DNA from: Acinetobacter apis
Lineage (GTDB): Bacteria; Pseudomonadota; Gammaproteobacteria; Pseudomonadales; Moraxellaceae
Length of the DNA: 64,000 bases
Direction: 5' to 3'
Assembly (NCBI RefSeq): GCF_900197575.1
Contig: NZ_FZLN01000001.1
Coordinates: forward strand, 930,001 to 994,000
A model generated the notes under the pieces. The model searched no databases, was not told where the DNA came from, and saw nothing but the letters and a program-made list of their open reading frames with translations. A program made the translations under genes and the position numbers. This document shows, piece after piece, positions 27,345-37,118 of the stretch. The number at the start of each line of letters is the position of its first letter. Position 1 is the stretch's first letter.

Positions 27345-28145
27345 ATGCAACCACAACCACCCGTCATTCATCGTCCTACACTTCAGCTACGCCTATGGTG
27401 GATTACCGCATTACTGATTGGCATTAATATCGGTTTGTATTTGTGGCAAATCTCTACAGGTGTCAATAGTGCCACACCAAGCTTAAAAGATGCGATAGCT
27501 TGGGGTGCAGATTATGCACCTATTACATTTTTATATGCACCTGAACGTTTATTTACCTCCATGTTTTTTCATTTTGGCTTTATTCATTTGGCGATGAATA
27601 TGTGGGCATTGTATTTATTCGGACAAATTGCTGAACAGTTATATGGCAAAGTATATTTCGTCGGCTTATACATCATCGCAGGCCTTGGTGGAAGTCTATT
27701 TAGCAGTTGGTTTAGCTTTCATGACAGTATGATCTTCTTGACTCAAGGACAAGATATTTCACGCTTACCACATGTGAGTGCAGGTGCGTCAGGTGCAGTT
27801 ATGGGACTCGGTGCAGGGTTGACTGTTTTATCATTATTACCACCACTGACCAAACACACTTTAATTTTAAATGCTAAGCCATTACTGCTCATCATGTTCA
27901 TCAACCTCATGATTGGAATTCTCACCCCCAATATTAACAATTGGGCACATTTAGGTGGCATGATGATTGGCGTAATTTTAAGCCTCATTTATTATCTATT
28001 TGAACGAAAAAACCAACCACGCCAAGCATCTATTATTGGGATCAGCGTGGGCGTTTTAATCTGTGCAATAGCTTATTTATACTGTACAAGTTTATTGCCT
28101 AGCGTCACCCCGCTTTGGATGACGCTGATTCAAGATATGAATTAA
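27345..28145 (+). CDS. Rhomboid family intramembrane serine protease
   Basis: 266-aa polytopic protease cleaving within or near membrane helices of its substrates. Catalytic Ser149 is in GASGAV and catalytic His202 in NNWAHLGGM. The conserved HLAMNMWALYLFG helix (residues 81-93) carries the oxyanion-hole His/Asn. About six helices are visible, and an extra loop (SSWFSFHDSMIFLTQGQDIS) precedes the active-site helix. Substrates are unknown. The last 4 nt overlap the convergent ABC permease gene. A second rhomboid is encoded at 34.7 kb. Confidence 0.92.
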   Translation: MQPQPPVIHRPTLQLRLWWITALLIGINIGLYLWQISTGVNSATPSLKDAIAWGADYAPITFLYAPERLFTSMFFHFGFIHLAMNMWALYLFGQIAEQLYGKVYFVGLYIIAGLGGSLFSSWFSFHDSMIFLTQGQDISRLPHVSAGASGAVMGLGAGLTVLSLLPPLTKHTLILNAKPLLLIMFINLMIGILTPNINNWAHLGGMMIGVILSLIYYLFERKNQPRQASIIGISVGVLICAIAYLYCTSLLPSVTPLWMTLIQDMN

Positions 28146-30607
28146 TCATAGCTTCTTAAACTTTGTAATGGCGGAATTTCGCATAAATAACTTAAACGAT
28201 AACGTCCTATCAATGCACATAACAGCATCATACTAATAGGTAAAACAAGCCATAACCACCCATGTAGTTGCGGGCTTAAATGGAGCTGTCTACTTGCAAT
28301 AAAGCCAATCACTTCAGCAAACAAACATGATGTGACACCCGCAATCATGCCCATGAATGCCAATTCAAGCATCATCATTTGACGAATTTTAGCTTTCGCA
28401 CTGCCAAAAGCACGCCATAACGCGACCTCTTTTTTTCGTTCATCCATTAAGATATTGATACAAGCCATAAGTACCAAAAAGCCTGATACTGCAACCAATG
28501 CTGCCAATACCGTCATAATTTTAATCATCACTGAAATTAGATGTTTGACTTGATCTAAAATCATACTGATATCAATAAAAACGGTGGTGTTATAATGCTG
28601 AATTAAATTAAGCAATTTATTTTGATCTGCTTTAGGCACAAAAAAACTGCCGATATAGCTGCCTGCATTTTCATCTAACGTCCCCGGCGCAAAAATAAAG
28701 AAGAAATTAGGAGTAAAGCTTTGCCACTCTACTGTTCTAAAATTAACGACTTTGGCTTTAAATTGACCTTCAGGCAAACTGAAAGTCAACGTATCACCCA
28801 AAGCAATGCCTAAGCTTTTGGCAGTTTCACTTTCAATGGAGACATCATTAACCTGTTTTAAATGCTCATCACCTGCAATGATTTTGTTTTCTGCAGGATA
28901 AGCGTTTGATTGGGTTAAATTAAGCTCACGGCGCAAGCTATTATTCTTTTTAATTAACTCATCTGAAAAAGGCTGACCATTTTTAGCAATTAAGCGACCA
29001 CGGACATTCGGATAAAGTGCAGTACTTGCCCATTTAGCAGCTTGAATATCGCTTTCAAAGCTTGGTTTATCACTAACAGGTAGTCCATAAACAAATTGGT
29101 TAGGCGTATTTGATGGTAACTCAGCTTCCCATCGGGTTAATACATCAGACCTTAATACAATTAAAATGGAGATTAAACTTAATCCAAGTGCCAACGCTGT
29201 AATCTGCAAAGCCGTTTGATATGGCAGACGTACATATGATGCCATTTTCCCTTTCGATCGCTTGATCAGTTTTAAAACCAACCACAATATGCCATACATG
29301 AGAACAGACAAGAGCGTCATTCCACCAAGCACTTGAGCGGTTAACTTTACACTTGATGTTAAAATCAAACTTAAAATAAACAAGCTTGCTAAACCGGTAA
29401 TCACTGTAAAGACAGAAGCACGATTAAAGCTTGGAGTTGCTCTTAATACTCGAATTGGAGGCGTTTTTAAAAGCTGATATACATGAGGTAAAACAAAGCC
29501 CAATAACACCAATGCGCTGGTTAAAATCGCAATAGGTAAAGGTGAGATAATTAAGTCAAACCATGAAATGGTTAAAGTGACTTGGGGAATGAATTGAAGC
29601 ATCACTTGCAATAAGCCATAACCTAATGCTGCCCCGAATACCGTACCAATCACCACCGAACACACCAATACAATGCCAAGCAAGGATAAAAAAGCCATCA
29701 TTAATTGAGATTTATTGGCCCCTAAACAACGTATTAGTGCAATATGATCTTGGTTTTGCTGTACATAACGATGCGCACTCAATGCAATCGCAATACCGCA
29801 CAATAAAATAGTGAGCAAATTACTTAACTGTAAAAAAGTTTCTAAGTTTTCAATCGGCTGCAATAAGCGATTATTGCCTGATTTGGCGTCTTTAATTTTG
29901 ACATCACTTTCGGCTGTGTCTTTACTAGAAGGGATTTGTGCTTGTTTTTGCTGTTTAAACCACGTTTGGTATGCAGCAATTTTTGCGGGCTCACCTGATA
30001 TGAGCAAACGATAATCGACACGACTGCCCACTTGAATAGCACGGGTTTGTGCAATATCTGCTTGATGGATCACCACCACAGGAGAAAACCCTGAAAAACC
30101 GGTTTCTTGATTGGTGTCTTTTTCAATTATGCCTGTGAATTTCAACGTTGCATCAGCAATATGAATATGATCGCCAAGCTTGGCATTTAATAAAGACTGT
30201 GCACGGGCACTCAGCCACACTTCCCCGGGTTGGATTTTGGCTGAAGGTTGGTCATGAATAACAAGCTGCCCACGTAATGGAAATTCTTGATCTACCGCTT
30301 TAACAAGTACCATCACAAATTGGTCAGAAGTGCTTGCCATGGTACTAAACACCGTGACATTGGATTGTTTGAGTTGATCCGCTTGCGCACGTTGTGCATA
30401 AATTGGTTTTAACGGTTCATGATCTTCAACCACTAAATCAGCAGCCAACAAATCTGCAGCTTGTAACACGATCGCTTGTTTAATTTGTTGATTACTAAAA
30501 CTCAAAGCAGCTGTGGCACAAATGGCTAAACTCAGTGCAATAATCAGCAACCAACTGCTTTGGCTACGAAAACTTTGCTGTAACAATGGGCGTAATAAAG
30601 CATTCAT
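28142..30607 (-). CDS. ybbP: YbbP-type ABC transporter permease (FtsX family)
   Basis: 821-aa permease with ten membrane helices predicted: one N-terminal, then two FtsX-type blocks (about residues 265-390 and 700-810) with an intervening segment. It has large periplasmic domains between them. The FtsX signature region EVALWRAFGSAKAKIRQMMMLELAFMGMIAG lies near the C-terminus. It overlaps the ATPase gene by 4 nt. The ybbA-ybbP pair diverging from tesA matches the E. coli arrangement. Substrate is not established; a role in lipid or lipoprotein handling is only an inference. Confidence 0.9.
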   Translation of the reverse strand: MNALLRPLLQQSFRSQSSWLLIIALSLAICATAALSFSNQQIKQAIVLQAADLLAADLVVEDHEPLKPIYAQRAQADQLKQSNVTVFSTMASTSDQFVMVLVKAVDQEFPLRGQLVIHDQPSAKIQPGEVWLSARAQSLLNAKLGDHIHIADATLKFTGIIEKDTNQETGFSGFSPVVVIHQADIAQTRAIQVGSRVDYRLLISGEPAKIAAYQTWFKQQKQAQIPSSKDTAESDVKIKDAKSGNNRLLQPIENLETFLQLSNLLTILLCGIAIALSAHRYVQQNQDHIALIRCLGANKSQLMMAFLSLLGIVLVCSVVIGTVFGAALGYGLLQVMLQFIPQVTLTISWFDLIISPLPIAILTSALVLLGFVLPHVYQLLKTPPIRVLRATPSFNRASVFTVITGLASLFILSLILTSSVKLTAQVLGGMTLLSVLMYGILWLVLKLIKRSKGKMASYVRLPYQTALQITALALGLSLISILIVLRSDVLTRWEAELPSNTPNQFVYGLPVSDKPSFESDIQAAKWASTALYPNVRGRLIAKNGQPFSDELIKKNNSLRRELNLTQSNAYPAENKIIAGDEHLKQVNDVSIESETAKSLGIALGDTLTFSLPEGQFKAKVVNFRTVEWQSFTPNFFFIFAPGTLDENAGSYIGSFFVPKADQNKLLNLIQHYNTTVFIDISMILDQVKHLISVMIKIMTVLAALVAVSGFLVLMACINILMDERKKEVALWRAFGSAKAKIRQMMMLELAFMGMIAGVTSCLFAEVIGFIASRQLHLSPQLHGWLWLVLPISMMLLCALIGRYRLSYLCEIPPLQSLRSYD

Positions 30608-31314
30608 TGATCACCCTCTACACGCTGTGTGCTCAGTTGAAATAATTCACCTTGGCGTAATTCATAATGGGTTTGGCAACGCTGTGCTAAATCTAAATGA
30701 TGGGTAACCAATATCAGCGTTACACCCATATCGCGGTTTAAATCAAACAATAATTTTTCAATCTCTTGAGCAGTTTCACCATCTAAGTTCCCTGTGGGTT
30801 CATCTGCAAAAATTATTTTAGGATCAGTAACAAGTGCACGGGCAATAGCAACGCGTTGTTGCTCTCCGCCCGACAGTACTTTTGGTGTTTGTTGGATTTG
30901 TTTGGTCAAGCCGACTTTATTTAACAGCTCAGTGGCTTTTTTTTCTGCAGCTTGATAGTTAAATCCTGAGGTCAAACGAAGTGGCAGCATGACATTTTCA
31001 AGTGCAGTTAAATGACCAAGCAAATGAAAGGATTGAAATACAAATCCAATTGAGGTTTGTCTTACTTTTGCTCGTTGCTCTTCTGAATACTCATGTACAG
31101 GCTGATCTAAAATCCAAAGCTCACCACCGCTTGCTTCATCTAAGGTTGCAAGTAAGCCCAATAAGGTCGATTTACCCGAGCCTGAGCGCCCTGTAATTGC
31201 GACTTGTTCGCCTTGGTATACTTGAAGATTGATTGACTTAAGGAGTGTAACATCTTGATGATCTATTTTAATTTTCTGTGTGAGATGTTGTGCTGAAATA
31301 ATAACGTGTGACAT
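30604..31314 (-). CDS. ybbA: YbbA-type ABC transporter ATP-binding protein
   Basis: 236-aa ATPase of the MacB/LolD class. Walker A is [16 protein letters not shown], the Q-loop is [18 protein letters not shown], the signature is [15 protein letters not shown], Walker B is [12 protein letters not shown] and the switch is VTHH. It is related to LolD but its permease partner is the 821-aa YbbP type. The start lies only 38 nt from the divergent tesA start, so the two promoters must overlap. Distinguishing it from LolD rests on neighbours and permease type. Confidence 0.92.
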   Translation of the reverse strand: MSHVIISAQHLTQKIKIDHQDVTLLKSINLQVYQGEQVAITGRSGSGKSTLLGLLATLDEASGGELWILDQPVHEYSEEQRAKVRQTSIGFVFQSFHLLGHLTALENVMLPLRLTSGFNYQAAEKKATELLNKVGLTKQIQQTPKVLSGGEQQRVAIARALVTDPKIIFADEPTGNLDGETAQEIEKLLFDLNRDMGVTLILVTHHLDLAQRCQTHYELRQGELFQLSTQRVEGDQ

Positions 31315-31352
31315 GATGGATTATTCACCTGACAATATAGAAGGAAACCTAA

Positions 31353-31985
31353 ATGCAAAGAGCAACACATTATCTTAAACGATTTGGGTTAAGTGGTTTA
31401 GTAACTTTCAGTGTACTCTTTTCTAATCCGTTGTTTGCAGAAAAAATTATGATTGTGGGTGACAGTTTAAGCGCAGGTTATGGCATTAATCCTGCCAAAG
31501 GTTGGGTTGCCTTACTTCAAAAACAGCTTGATACAGACTTCCCCAAAAAACACCAAGTCATTAATGTCAGTGTTAGCGGAGAAACCACTTCAGGTGGCTT
31601 AGCACGCCTGCCAAAATTATTACAAGAATATCAACCTGACATCACAGTCATTGAACTGGGCGGTAATGATGCACTGCGTGGGCAACCGCCTCTTAGCATT
31701 CGCACCAACCTAGGAAAAATGGTTGAATTGAGTCAAAAAAACAAAAGCAAAGTCATTTTATTTGGCATGAAAATTCCGCCTAATTATGGCTCGGCATATG
31801 CCAATGCATTTGAACAAAGTTACAGTCAAATCAGCCGTAAATTCAATGTTCCTTTATTGCCTTTTTTCTTAGATCAAGTGGCAGGAAATGCACAATTGAT
31901 GCAAGCTGATCGCGTACATCCAAATGAAAAAGCACAACCGTTATTACTGAAAAATGCATTCCCATACATAAAAAGTGCGCTATAA
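31353..31985 (+). CDS. tesA: TesA multifunctional esterase (thioesterase I/lysophospholipase L1)
   Basis: 210-aa periplasmic GDSL/SGNH hydrolase. A signal peptide (about residues 1-29, ending NPLFA-E) is visible. Block I is IMIVGDSLSAGYG (nucleophile Ser), block II VSGETTSGG (Gly), block III ELGGNDALRG (Asn) and block V DRVHPNEKAQ (Asp and His). AGGAAA precedes the ATG. The stop codon lies inside the loop of its own terminator. Position next to ybbAP is as in E. coli. Confidence 0.94.
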   Translation: MQRATHYLKRFGLSGLVTFSVLFSNPLFAEKIMIVGDSLSAGYGINPAKGWVALLQKQLDTDFPKKHQVINVSVSGETTSGGLARLPKLLQEYQPDITVIELGGNDALRGQPPLSIRTNLGKMVELSQKNKSKVILFGMKIPPNYGSAYANAFEQSYSQISRKFNVPLLPFFLDQVAGNAQLMQADRVHPNEKAQPLLLKNAFPYIKSAL

Positions 31986-31996
31986 GCGCACTTTTT
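31970..31996 (+). terminator. Rho-independent terminator embedded in the tesA stop
   Basis: The stem AAAAAGTGCGCT / AGCGCACTTTTT has a very short ATA loop. Part of the stop TAA (31983-31985) forms loop and stem. The T-run TTTTTATT follows on plus; the A-run also makes it plausible on minus for the carbonic anhydrase gene. Confidence 0.85.
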
Positions 31997-32023
31997 ATTA
32001 AGACAAATTTTATATAACTAAAA

Positions 32024-32638
32024 TTAGAAGTCGAGGAATGTTACTTCACCTGTTTCAAGTGAGTATTCTGCACCTACAACTTTTAACTTACCTTTCGCAA
32101 TTAAGTCTTCTAATACTGCAGAACCGTGACGTAATTGGTTAACTGATGCAAAAACGTTTGAACGAATTGCATGTTCACATAATTTTGGTAAATCATTTTT
32201 CAGTTCAGTCAACATCAAAATTTCAACAGATGGACGAACACGATTCACGATTGACATTAAGTTATCTGATGGTGGTGTTTCTGGATTACGCAATGTATCA
32301 ATTGTTGCTTTTACCGCGCCACAGTTACTATGACCAAGAACAACTAATACTGCACAATCATAACGTTCCGCAGCAAATTCAACGCTTCCCACTTGAGATG
32401 GTGAAACAATATTTCCTGCAACACGGATTACGAATAAATCACCTAAACCTTGGTCAAATACAATTTCTGCTGGCACACGTGAGTCTGAACAACCAAGCAC
32501 AATAGCAAATGGATTTTGGTCTGCTGCAAGATTTGCACGGTGCTCTTTTGAGATAAGCGTAGGAATTGAAGATTCACCATTAACAAAACGTTGGTTACCT
32601 TGCTTTAAACGATCTAACGCTTCTTGAGAGGTCAACAT
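32024..32638 (-). CDS. can: Beta-class carbonic anhydrase
   Basis: 204-aa zinc enzyme interconverting CO2 and bicarbonate, supplying bicarbonate for carboxylases and nucleotide synthesis. Zinc ligands and the catalytic dyad are visible: LGCSDSRVPAE (Cys, Asp-Arg) and VLGHSNCGAVKAT (His, Cys). Full-length cytoplasmic protein without signal peptide. It starts with MLTSQEALDRLKQGNQRFV. GAAGGAT lies upstream of the ATG on minus. It diverges from the 337-aa unknown gene with about 200 nt between starts. Confidence 0.93.
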   Translation of the reverse strand: MLTSQEALDRLKQGNQRFVNGESSIPTLISKEHRANLAADQNPFAIVLGCSDSRVPAEIVFDQGLGDLFVIRVAGNIVSPSQVGSVEFAAERYDCAVLVVLGHSNCGAVKATIDTLRNPETPPSDNLMSIVNRVRPSVEILMLTELKNDLPKLCEHAIRSNVFASVNQLRHGSAVLEDLIAKGKLKVVGAEYSLETGEVTFLDF

Positions 32639-32834
32639 AACTTATCCTTCTGACATAAAAATATAAATAGCAATATGATAAAAATTCAAATGATTTCAAT
32701 ACTAGCTGTAATAGTACTGTAATTGATCAAATCATAATACAAATTTTATCTTAATTATATGGTCTATGACTACCTAGTAATTCACCCTATAGCATATACT
32801 TTGAGCAAAATCGTTAACAAAATAAAATATTAAC

Positions 32835-33848
32835 ATGCCATCAATGCAGCAACACTCTGTTATAGAACAACTTATTCAATCTCACATTGATTTTATTACG
32901 CAACAATTTTCAAACACAGAATTGTTAAAAGAGGAAGCAAGCCACATATCTAGATGGTTATTTCAGCAAAAATTAGCAAATCTCTTTTCAATTGAGCAAA
33001 TCTCTGCGGCAGTTACTCATCTTTTTATTGGTCGAAGTATGAGCCAAGCACTGCAATCTGATATTGCGCAACATATACATCTCATGCTATTGCACCCTTT
33101 AAATCAGAGTACATCTCTACAAGATGTTATTCAGACTAAGCACATTCATGATCTTGCACATTATATTGCAAGCAAAAGTACACACCGCCAAAAGCTCATT
33201 CAAGATGTTGTGCATCACCCTGCTTTTGCACGTGTATTTACTGACTTGATTCAACATGTTTTAAATGATTATTTTGAACAAAGCATGTCAGCTCAACGCC
33301 CAAGTGTCAGTCGCTTTATGAAAATGGGAAAATCAGTTTTTGAAAACATGACAGATTTGAATTTCACCAAAACGCTTACGCATTATTTAGAAAAAAATGT
33401 AGCAAAACTTGGCGATCTAAGTGAAAAAATGCTGAATCAACAACTCGATGACGATGCCTTTTATAATTTGCAATGTACCTTATGGGAGCAAATTAAAGCA
33501 CTGCCACTGCATATATTAAGCCAATATATTGAAGTAAATGACTTGACACATACCGTGCATTTGGCAGAACAATTTCCACAACATTTAAGCCAAACTGCTT
33601 ATTTTAAAGAGCAACTTTCTGACCATATAGTACTTTGGTATACCAAATATCAAGACCAACCATTAAGCCACCTTTTACACACGATGCATGTGTCTGAACA
33701 AGCACTTGAACACAGCATACTTGCTGTCATTCAGCCGTTTTTTCAGCAGATGGTTCAAGATGAATATATTCAAAACAAGCTGACAACACAGCTTCGTGAA
33801 TTTTATTATTCGGATCACACGCTAAACTTATTAAAGCAGATAACATAA
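32835..33848 (+). CDS. Hypothetical all-helical protein, 337 aa
   Basis: I do not recognise this gene. It encodes a soluble, His/Gln/Leu-rich protein that appears almost entirely alpha-helical, without signal peptide or membrane helices. An internal ATG three codons in (MQQHSV) is an alternative start. A middle segment with basic residues (RPSVSRFMKMGKSVFENM, about 155-172) separates an N-terminal and a C-terminal helical half. It stands alone between divergent can and convergent nfuA, with its own terminator. Long intact frame and ordinary codon use support a real gene. Confidence 0.8.
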   Translation: MPSMQQHSVIEQLIQSHIDFITQQFSNTELLKEEASHISRWLFQQKLANLFSIEQISAAVTHLFIGRSMSQALQSDIAQHIHLMLLHPLNQSTSLQDVIQTKHIHDLAHYIASKSTHRQKLIQDVVHHPAFARVFTDLIQHVLNDYFEQSMSAQRPSVSRFMKMGKSVFENMTDLNFTKTLTHYLEKNVAKLGDLSEKMLNQQLDDDAFYNLQCTLWEQIKALPLHILSQYIEVNDLTHTVHLAEQFPQHLSQTAYFKEQLSDHIVLWYTKYQDQPLSHLLHTMHVSEQALEHSILAVIQPFFQQMVQDEYIQNKLTTQLREFYYSDHTLNLLKQIT

Positions 33849-33849
33849 A

Positions 33850-33877
33850 AAAGTCAGCACATAGGCTGACTTTCTTG
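33850..33877. terminator. Terminator between the 337-aa gene and nfuA
   Basis: A 9-bp stem AAAGTCAGC / GCTGACTTT (33850-33858 with 33865-33873) and 6-nt loop, beginning just after the TAA at 33846-33848. TTTC follows on plus, and the A-run AAAA lies on the other side, so it may act both ways. Confidence 0.75.
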
Positions 33878-33885
33878 ATGAGGCA

Positions 33886-34530
33886 TTATTTGTAATATGC
33901 ACCTTCTGCTTGACTGTGGTCAGTTTCATCGACCACACGCTTAAGTTCAGGGATATGTTCTCTTAATGTGGTTTCTACACCTTGTTTTAAGGTCACATCA
34001 ATTGCTGAACATCCTTGGCATCCACCGCCGAACTTCAATATTGCAGTTAAACCGAGCTCTTCATGCTCTTCCACTGCCAATAATGAACAGTTACCGCCAT
34101 GACTTGCAAGACCTGGATTAATTTCTGACTGTAAAATATATGTGATACGTTCTTCAATCGATGCATCTGCACCAACACGCGGTACTTTAGAATTAGGCGC
34201 TCTAAAGGTCAGCTGACCGCCAAAACGGTCTTTGTTGTAATCAATCACTGCATCTCTTAAATAAGAAATCGAAGGTGCATCAATATATGCTGGAAAATCA
34301 GGATAATCTTGTTTGTAATCACTTGCACTCACCTCTTCAGGTGCGCTATAGGCCATACAACATTCAGCTCGAGGTGTACCTGCATGTTCAACAAAAATGC
34401 GCACACCAATCCCCGGTGTATTTTGTTTTGACAATAAATCACTTAAATACTCTTGTGCCGATGGGGTAATGAGTAAATTAGGAATCTCTTCATGTGCGGC
34501 TTGAGCCGTGTTGACGTTCTCTGTAGACAT
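33886..34530 (-). CDS. nfuA: Fe-S biogenesis protein NfuA
   Basis: 214-aa iron-sulfur carrier that delivers [4Fe-4S] clusters to apo-proteins, important under oxidative or iron stress. The ATG at 34530 has GAGGAAAA upstream; an ORF start at 34545 is rejected. The N-terminal degenerate A-type domain (about 20-115, [13 protein letters not shown]) is followed by the Nfu domain with the cluster-binding C-x2-C in [18 protein letters not shown] (about residues 160-177). It diverges from the second rhomboid gene. Confidence 0.95.
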   Translation of the reverse strand: MSTENVNTAQAAHEEIPNLLITPSAQEYLSDLLSKQNTPGIGVRIFVEHAGTPRAECCMAYSAPEEVSASDYKQDYPDFPAYIDAPSISYLRDAVIDYNKDRFGGQLTFRAPNSKVPRVGADASIEERITYILQSEINPGLASHGGNCSLLAVEEHEELGLTAILKFGGGCQGCSAIDVTLKQGVETTLREHIPELKRVVDETDHSQAEGAYYK

Positions 34531-34679
34531 ATGATTTTTCCTCAACCTGAAGATTTGATTTTAACTTAAAATATGGGGTAAAAGAAAAAATTCAATAGAT
34601 CGCAAACAAATTTCCATTTTTCCATCTTGATTCATTTTATGTCATGATAAGGTATCAAGATAATAATGACCTATCCCCT

Positions 34680-35303
34680 ATGTTCAATTTGCCATTTAAT
34701 CATAGTCTTACCCTAATCATCATCACAGTTATTGTCTCTTTAGTTGCCTTTTCTAAGCAACATGTAATGAACCGACTTATTTTTTGGCCACCTGCCATGA
34801 AAAAAGGTCAGTATGATCGCTTCATCACGCATGGTTTTGTCCACGCTGATGGTACGCACTTATTATTTAATATGATTACTTTGTTTTTCTTTGGCAGTGT
34901 TATTGAAAGCTTTTATCGACAGTATTTTTTTAATATGGGCTTTGTATTATTTTATGTCGGTGGATTAATCGTTGCTATTTTACCTAGCTATCTAAAACAT
35001 AAAGATGATTACCAATGGGCAAGTTTAGGTGCATCAGGTGCGGTCTCTGCCGTGTTATTTGCTTATATTCTTTTTAAGCCATGGAGCTTAATTTTCGTTT
35101 TCTTTATTCCTGTGCCTGCAATTATTTTTGCAGTGCTTTATGTTGGCTATACAATTTGGTCGAATAAAAATAGTTCAAGCAATATCAATCACAGCGCACA
35201 CTTATGGGGTGCAGTATATGGAATTGTGGTCACCATTGTCATTCAGCCTAAAATATTGCCTCACTTTTTAAATGAGCTGACCAATATTCCATTCTTCAAA
35301 TAA
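34680..35303 (+). CDS. Rhomboid family intramembrane serine protease (second)
   Basis: Compact rhomboid, 207 aa from the ATG at 34680 or 219 aa from an in-frame ATG at 34644; neither has a good ribosome binding site. The later start begins MFNLPFNHSL just before helix 1. The active-site Ser is in LGASGAVSA and the His in NHSAHLWG; HLLFNMITLFFFG provides the oxyanion-hole helix. It is shorter and closer to the basic six-helix GlpG core than the rhomboid at 27.3 kb. Substrates unknown. A bidirectional terminator separates it from pit. Confidence 0.9.
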   Translation: MFNLPFNHSLTLIIITVIVSLVAFSKQHVMNRLIFWPPAMKKGQYDRFITHGFVHADGTHLLFNMITLFFFGSVIESFYRQYFFNMGFVLFYVGGLIVAILPSYLKHKDDYQWASLGASGAVSAVLFAYILFKPWSLIFVFFIPVPAIIFAVLYVGYTIWSNKNSSSNINHSAHLWGAVYGIVVTIVIQPKILPHFLNELTNIPFFK

Positions 35304-35310
35304 CTTAAAA

Positions 35311-35341
35311 TAAAAAAGCCTTGTTATACAAGGCTTTTTTA
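35311..35341. terminator. Bidirectional terminator between the rhomboid gene and pit
   Basis: An 11-bp stem AAAAAGCCTTG / CAAGGCTTTTT (35313-35323 with 35329-35339) and 5-nt loop, with T-runs on both strands. Confidence 0.92.
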
Positions 35342-35350
35342 TTTATTGGC

Positions 35351-36988
35351 TTAGCCTACAAATTGCAAGAAAATCCAATATAAACTTCCTGACAGGAAAA
35401 TCGTAACAGGCAATGTAAGCACCCATGCAGACAAAATACTGCGTATGGTTGACCACTGTAGCCCTGAACGGTTTGCAACCATCGTCCCTGCAACTGCACT
35501 ATTTAATACGTGTGTAGTCGATACAGGCATTCCCAAACTATCTGCTGCAGCAATTGTTGTCATTGCCACCAACTCTGCAGACATCCCTTGACCATAGGTC
35601 ATATGGTTTTTACCAATTCGCTCACCAACTGTCACAACAATACGCTTCCAACCAACCATGGTTCCTAGACCAAGTGCCAATGCCACCGCCACTTTGACCC
35701 ATGTTGGAATATATTGTAAAAAGCTGTCTAAACTTTTTTGATACGATTTAATGGTTTTTTGCTCAGATTCATTCCATGTTGGCAATGCTTTTTGTTTATT
35801 TAAACCTTTAAATGTCGCAACTGTTAAATACATTTCATTTCGTAAATTACTGACCACAGCTTCAGGCACATCTTTTAATGACGCATAAGGTCCAAGCTCT
35901 TGACCCAAATAATAAGTCATACTCGCCAAAGCAGGAATCACTTGTGGCTGAACTTCTTTGGTTTGAATATAAGTCGTTAAAATTTCACGTGCTTTTTCTG
36001 AGCTATATGATGGCGCTTGTGATGGATTTTGCGGCGCAATAATCACAGCAGCTTCTGCTGAGAGTGTTTTAAATTGCTGGATTTGATTTTGGTCTAAATT
36101 TTTATTTAAAGAATATGCTAATGGCACTAAACCAACCAAAATCAACATGATTAAGCCCATGCCCTTTTGCCCATCGTTCGAACCATGCGCAAAACTGACC
36201 CCTGTACAAGTAAAGATCAACAAAGCACGGATAATAGGTGGTGGTGGCTTATTGCCTTCAGGTGGTTGAAATAATGCGATATGCTTTTTCAGCAACACTT
36301 TGACCAATAAAAATACAATCGCTGCAAAACCAAAGCCCACCAATGGTGAGATTAATAATGCTTTCCCAACTTTCATCACCTGATCCATATCAATGCCACT
36401 GCTATTGACCTGTGCAGCAGAATTGATGATGTGGTTCATAATACCCACACCCAAAATTGATCCGATCAATGTATGCGAACTTGAAGCAGGTATACCAAAG
36501 AACCATGTGCCAAGATTCCACAAAATTGCAGCAATCAGCAAAGCAAAAACCATGGCGAATCCGGCACCACTGCCTACATTCATAATCATTTCGACAGGCA
36601 ATAAAGCAATGATTCCATATGCAACTGCACCACTGGCAAGCAATACACCCAAAAAGTTACAAAACCCTGCCCACATGACTGCAACAGGTGCAGGTAAAGC
36701 ATTGGTATAAATGACCGTTGCAACTGCATTGGCTGTGTCATGAAAACCGTTCACAAACTCAAAGCCAAGTGCAATAAACAACGCAGTCGCTAAGAGAATG
36801 ACTGAATACAAGCTCAGTGGCGGCACATTGGCTAAATCAGCATTCATTTGAAAGCCAATATAAATCAATGTCGCAATAATGATGGTTAGAAACACCGGCA
36901 TAAAAAATTTCGGTGTTGGCAAATGAACATTCGTAGGTGAACTGGTAGCTGACGATGTTTTATTTTCAAGCGGCGTATTAGAATTCAT
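35351..36988 (-). CDS. pit: Low-affinity inorganic phosphate transporter (PiT family)
   Basis: 545-aa membrane symporter importing metal-phosphate complexes with protons. The PiT signature is present twice: GFEFVNGFHDTANAVATVIYT near residues 75-95 and the C-terminal MPVSTTHVLNSAVAGTMVA. SFAHGSNDGQKGMGLIML marks the second family motif. A large cytoplasmic loop (about 295-430, Gln/Ser-rich) interrupts the helices, giving the longer subtype. PhoB-like repeats lie upstream. It is preceded on minus by def, with a 255-nt gap, and appears monocistronic. Confidence 0.95.
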   Translation of the reverse strand: MNSNTPLENKTSSATSSPTNVHLPTPKFFMPVFLTIIIATLIYIGFQMNADLANVPPLSLYSVILLATALFIALGFEFVNGFHDTANAVATVIYTNALPAPVAVMWAGFCNFLGVLLASGAVAYGIIALLPVEMIMNVGSGAGFAMVFALLIAAILWNLGTWFFGIPASSSHTLIGSILGVGIMNHIINSAAQVNSSGIDMDQVMKVGKALLISPLVGFGFAAIVFLLVKVLLKKHIALFQPPEGNKPPPPIIRALLIFTCTGVSFAHGSNDGQKGMGLIMLILVGLVPLAYSLNKNLDQNQIQQFKTLSAEAAVIIAPQNPSQAPSYSSEKAREILTTYIQTKEVQPQVIPALASMTYYLGQELGPYASLKDVPEAVVSNLRNEMYLTVATFKGLNKQKALPTWNESEQKTIKSYQKSLDSFLQYIPTWVKVAVALALGLGTMVGWKRIVVTVGERIGKNHMTYGQGMSAELVAMTTIAAADSLGMPVSTTHVLNSAVAGTMVANRSGLQWSTIRSILSAWVLTLPVTIFLSGSLYWIFLQFVG

Positions 36989-37039
36989 GCAGTCATTAAC
37001 AATGTGACTTTAAAGATAGCCGTATTGTTTAGGTCAAAT

Positions 37040-37057
37040 ATTACAATCTCATGACAT
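37040..37057 (-). promoter_or_regulatory. Weaker PhoB-like box upstream of pit
   Basis: Minus-strand ATGTCAT-GAGA-TTGTAAT, two 7-mers resembling CTGTCAT (6/7 and 5/7) separated by 4 nt, about 52 nt before the pit start. It shares TGTCATGAG with the stronger box further upstream. Confidence 0.3.
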
Positions 37058-37118
37058 CTTAGTTTTTACGCGCAAAAAAACCGCTCTTTTTGCTTATTTT
37101 TAAAGCACAAAGCAATAA

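Noticed and set aside
30604..31314. Second lolD
   Set aside because: It is LolD-like in motifs, but its partner is an 821-aa YbbP-type permease and the neighbour is tesA, so it is ybbA.
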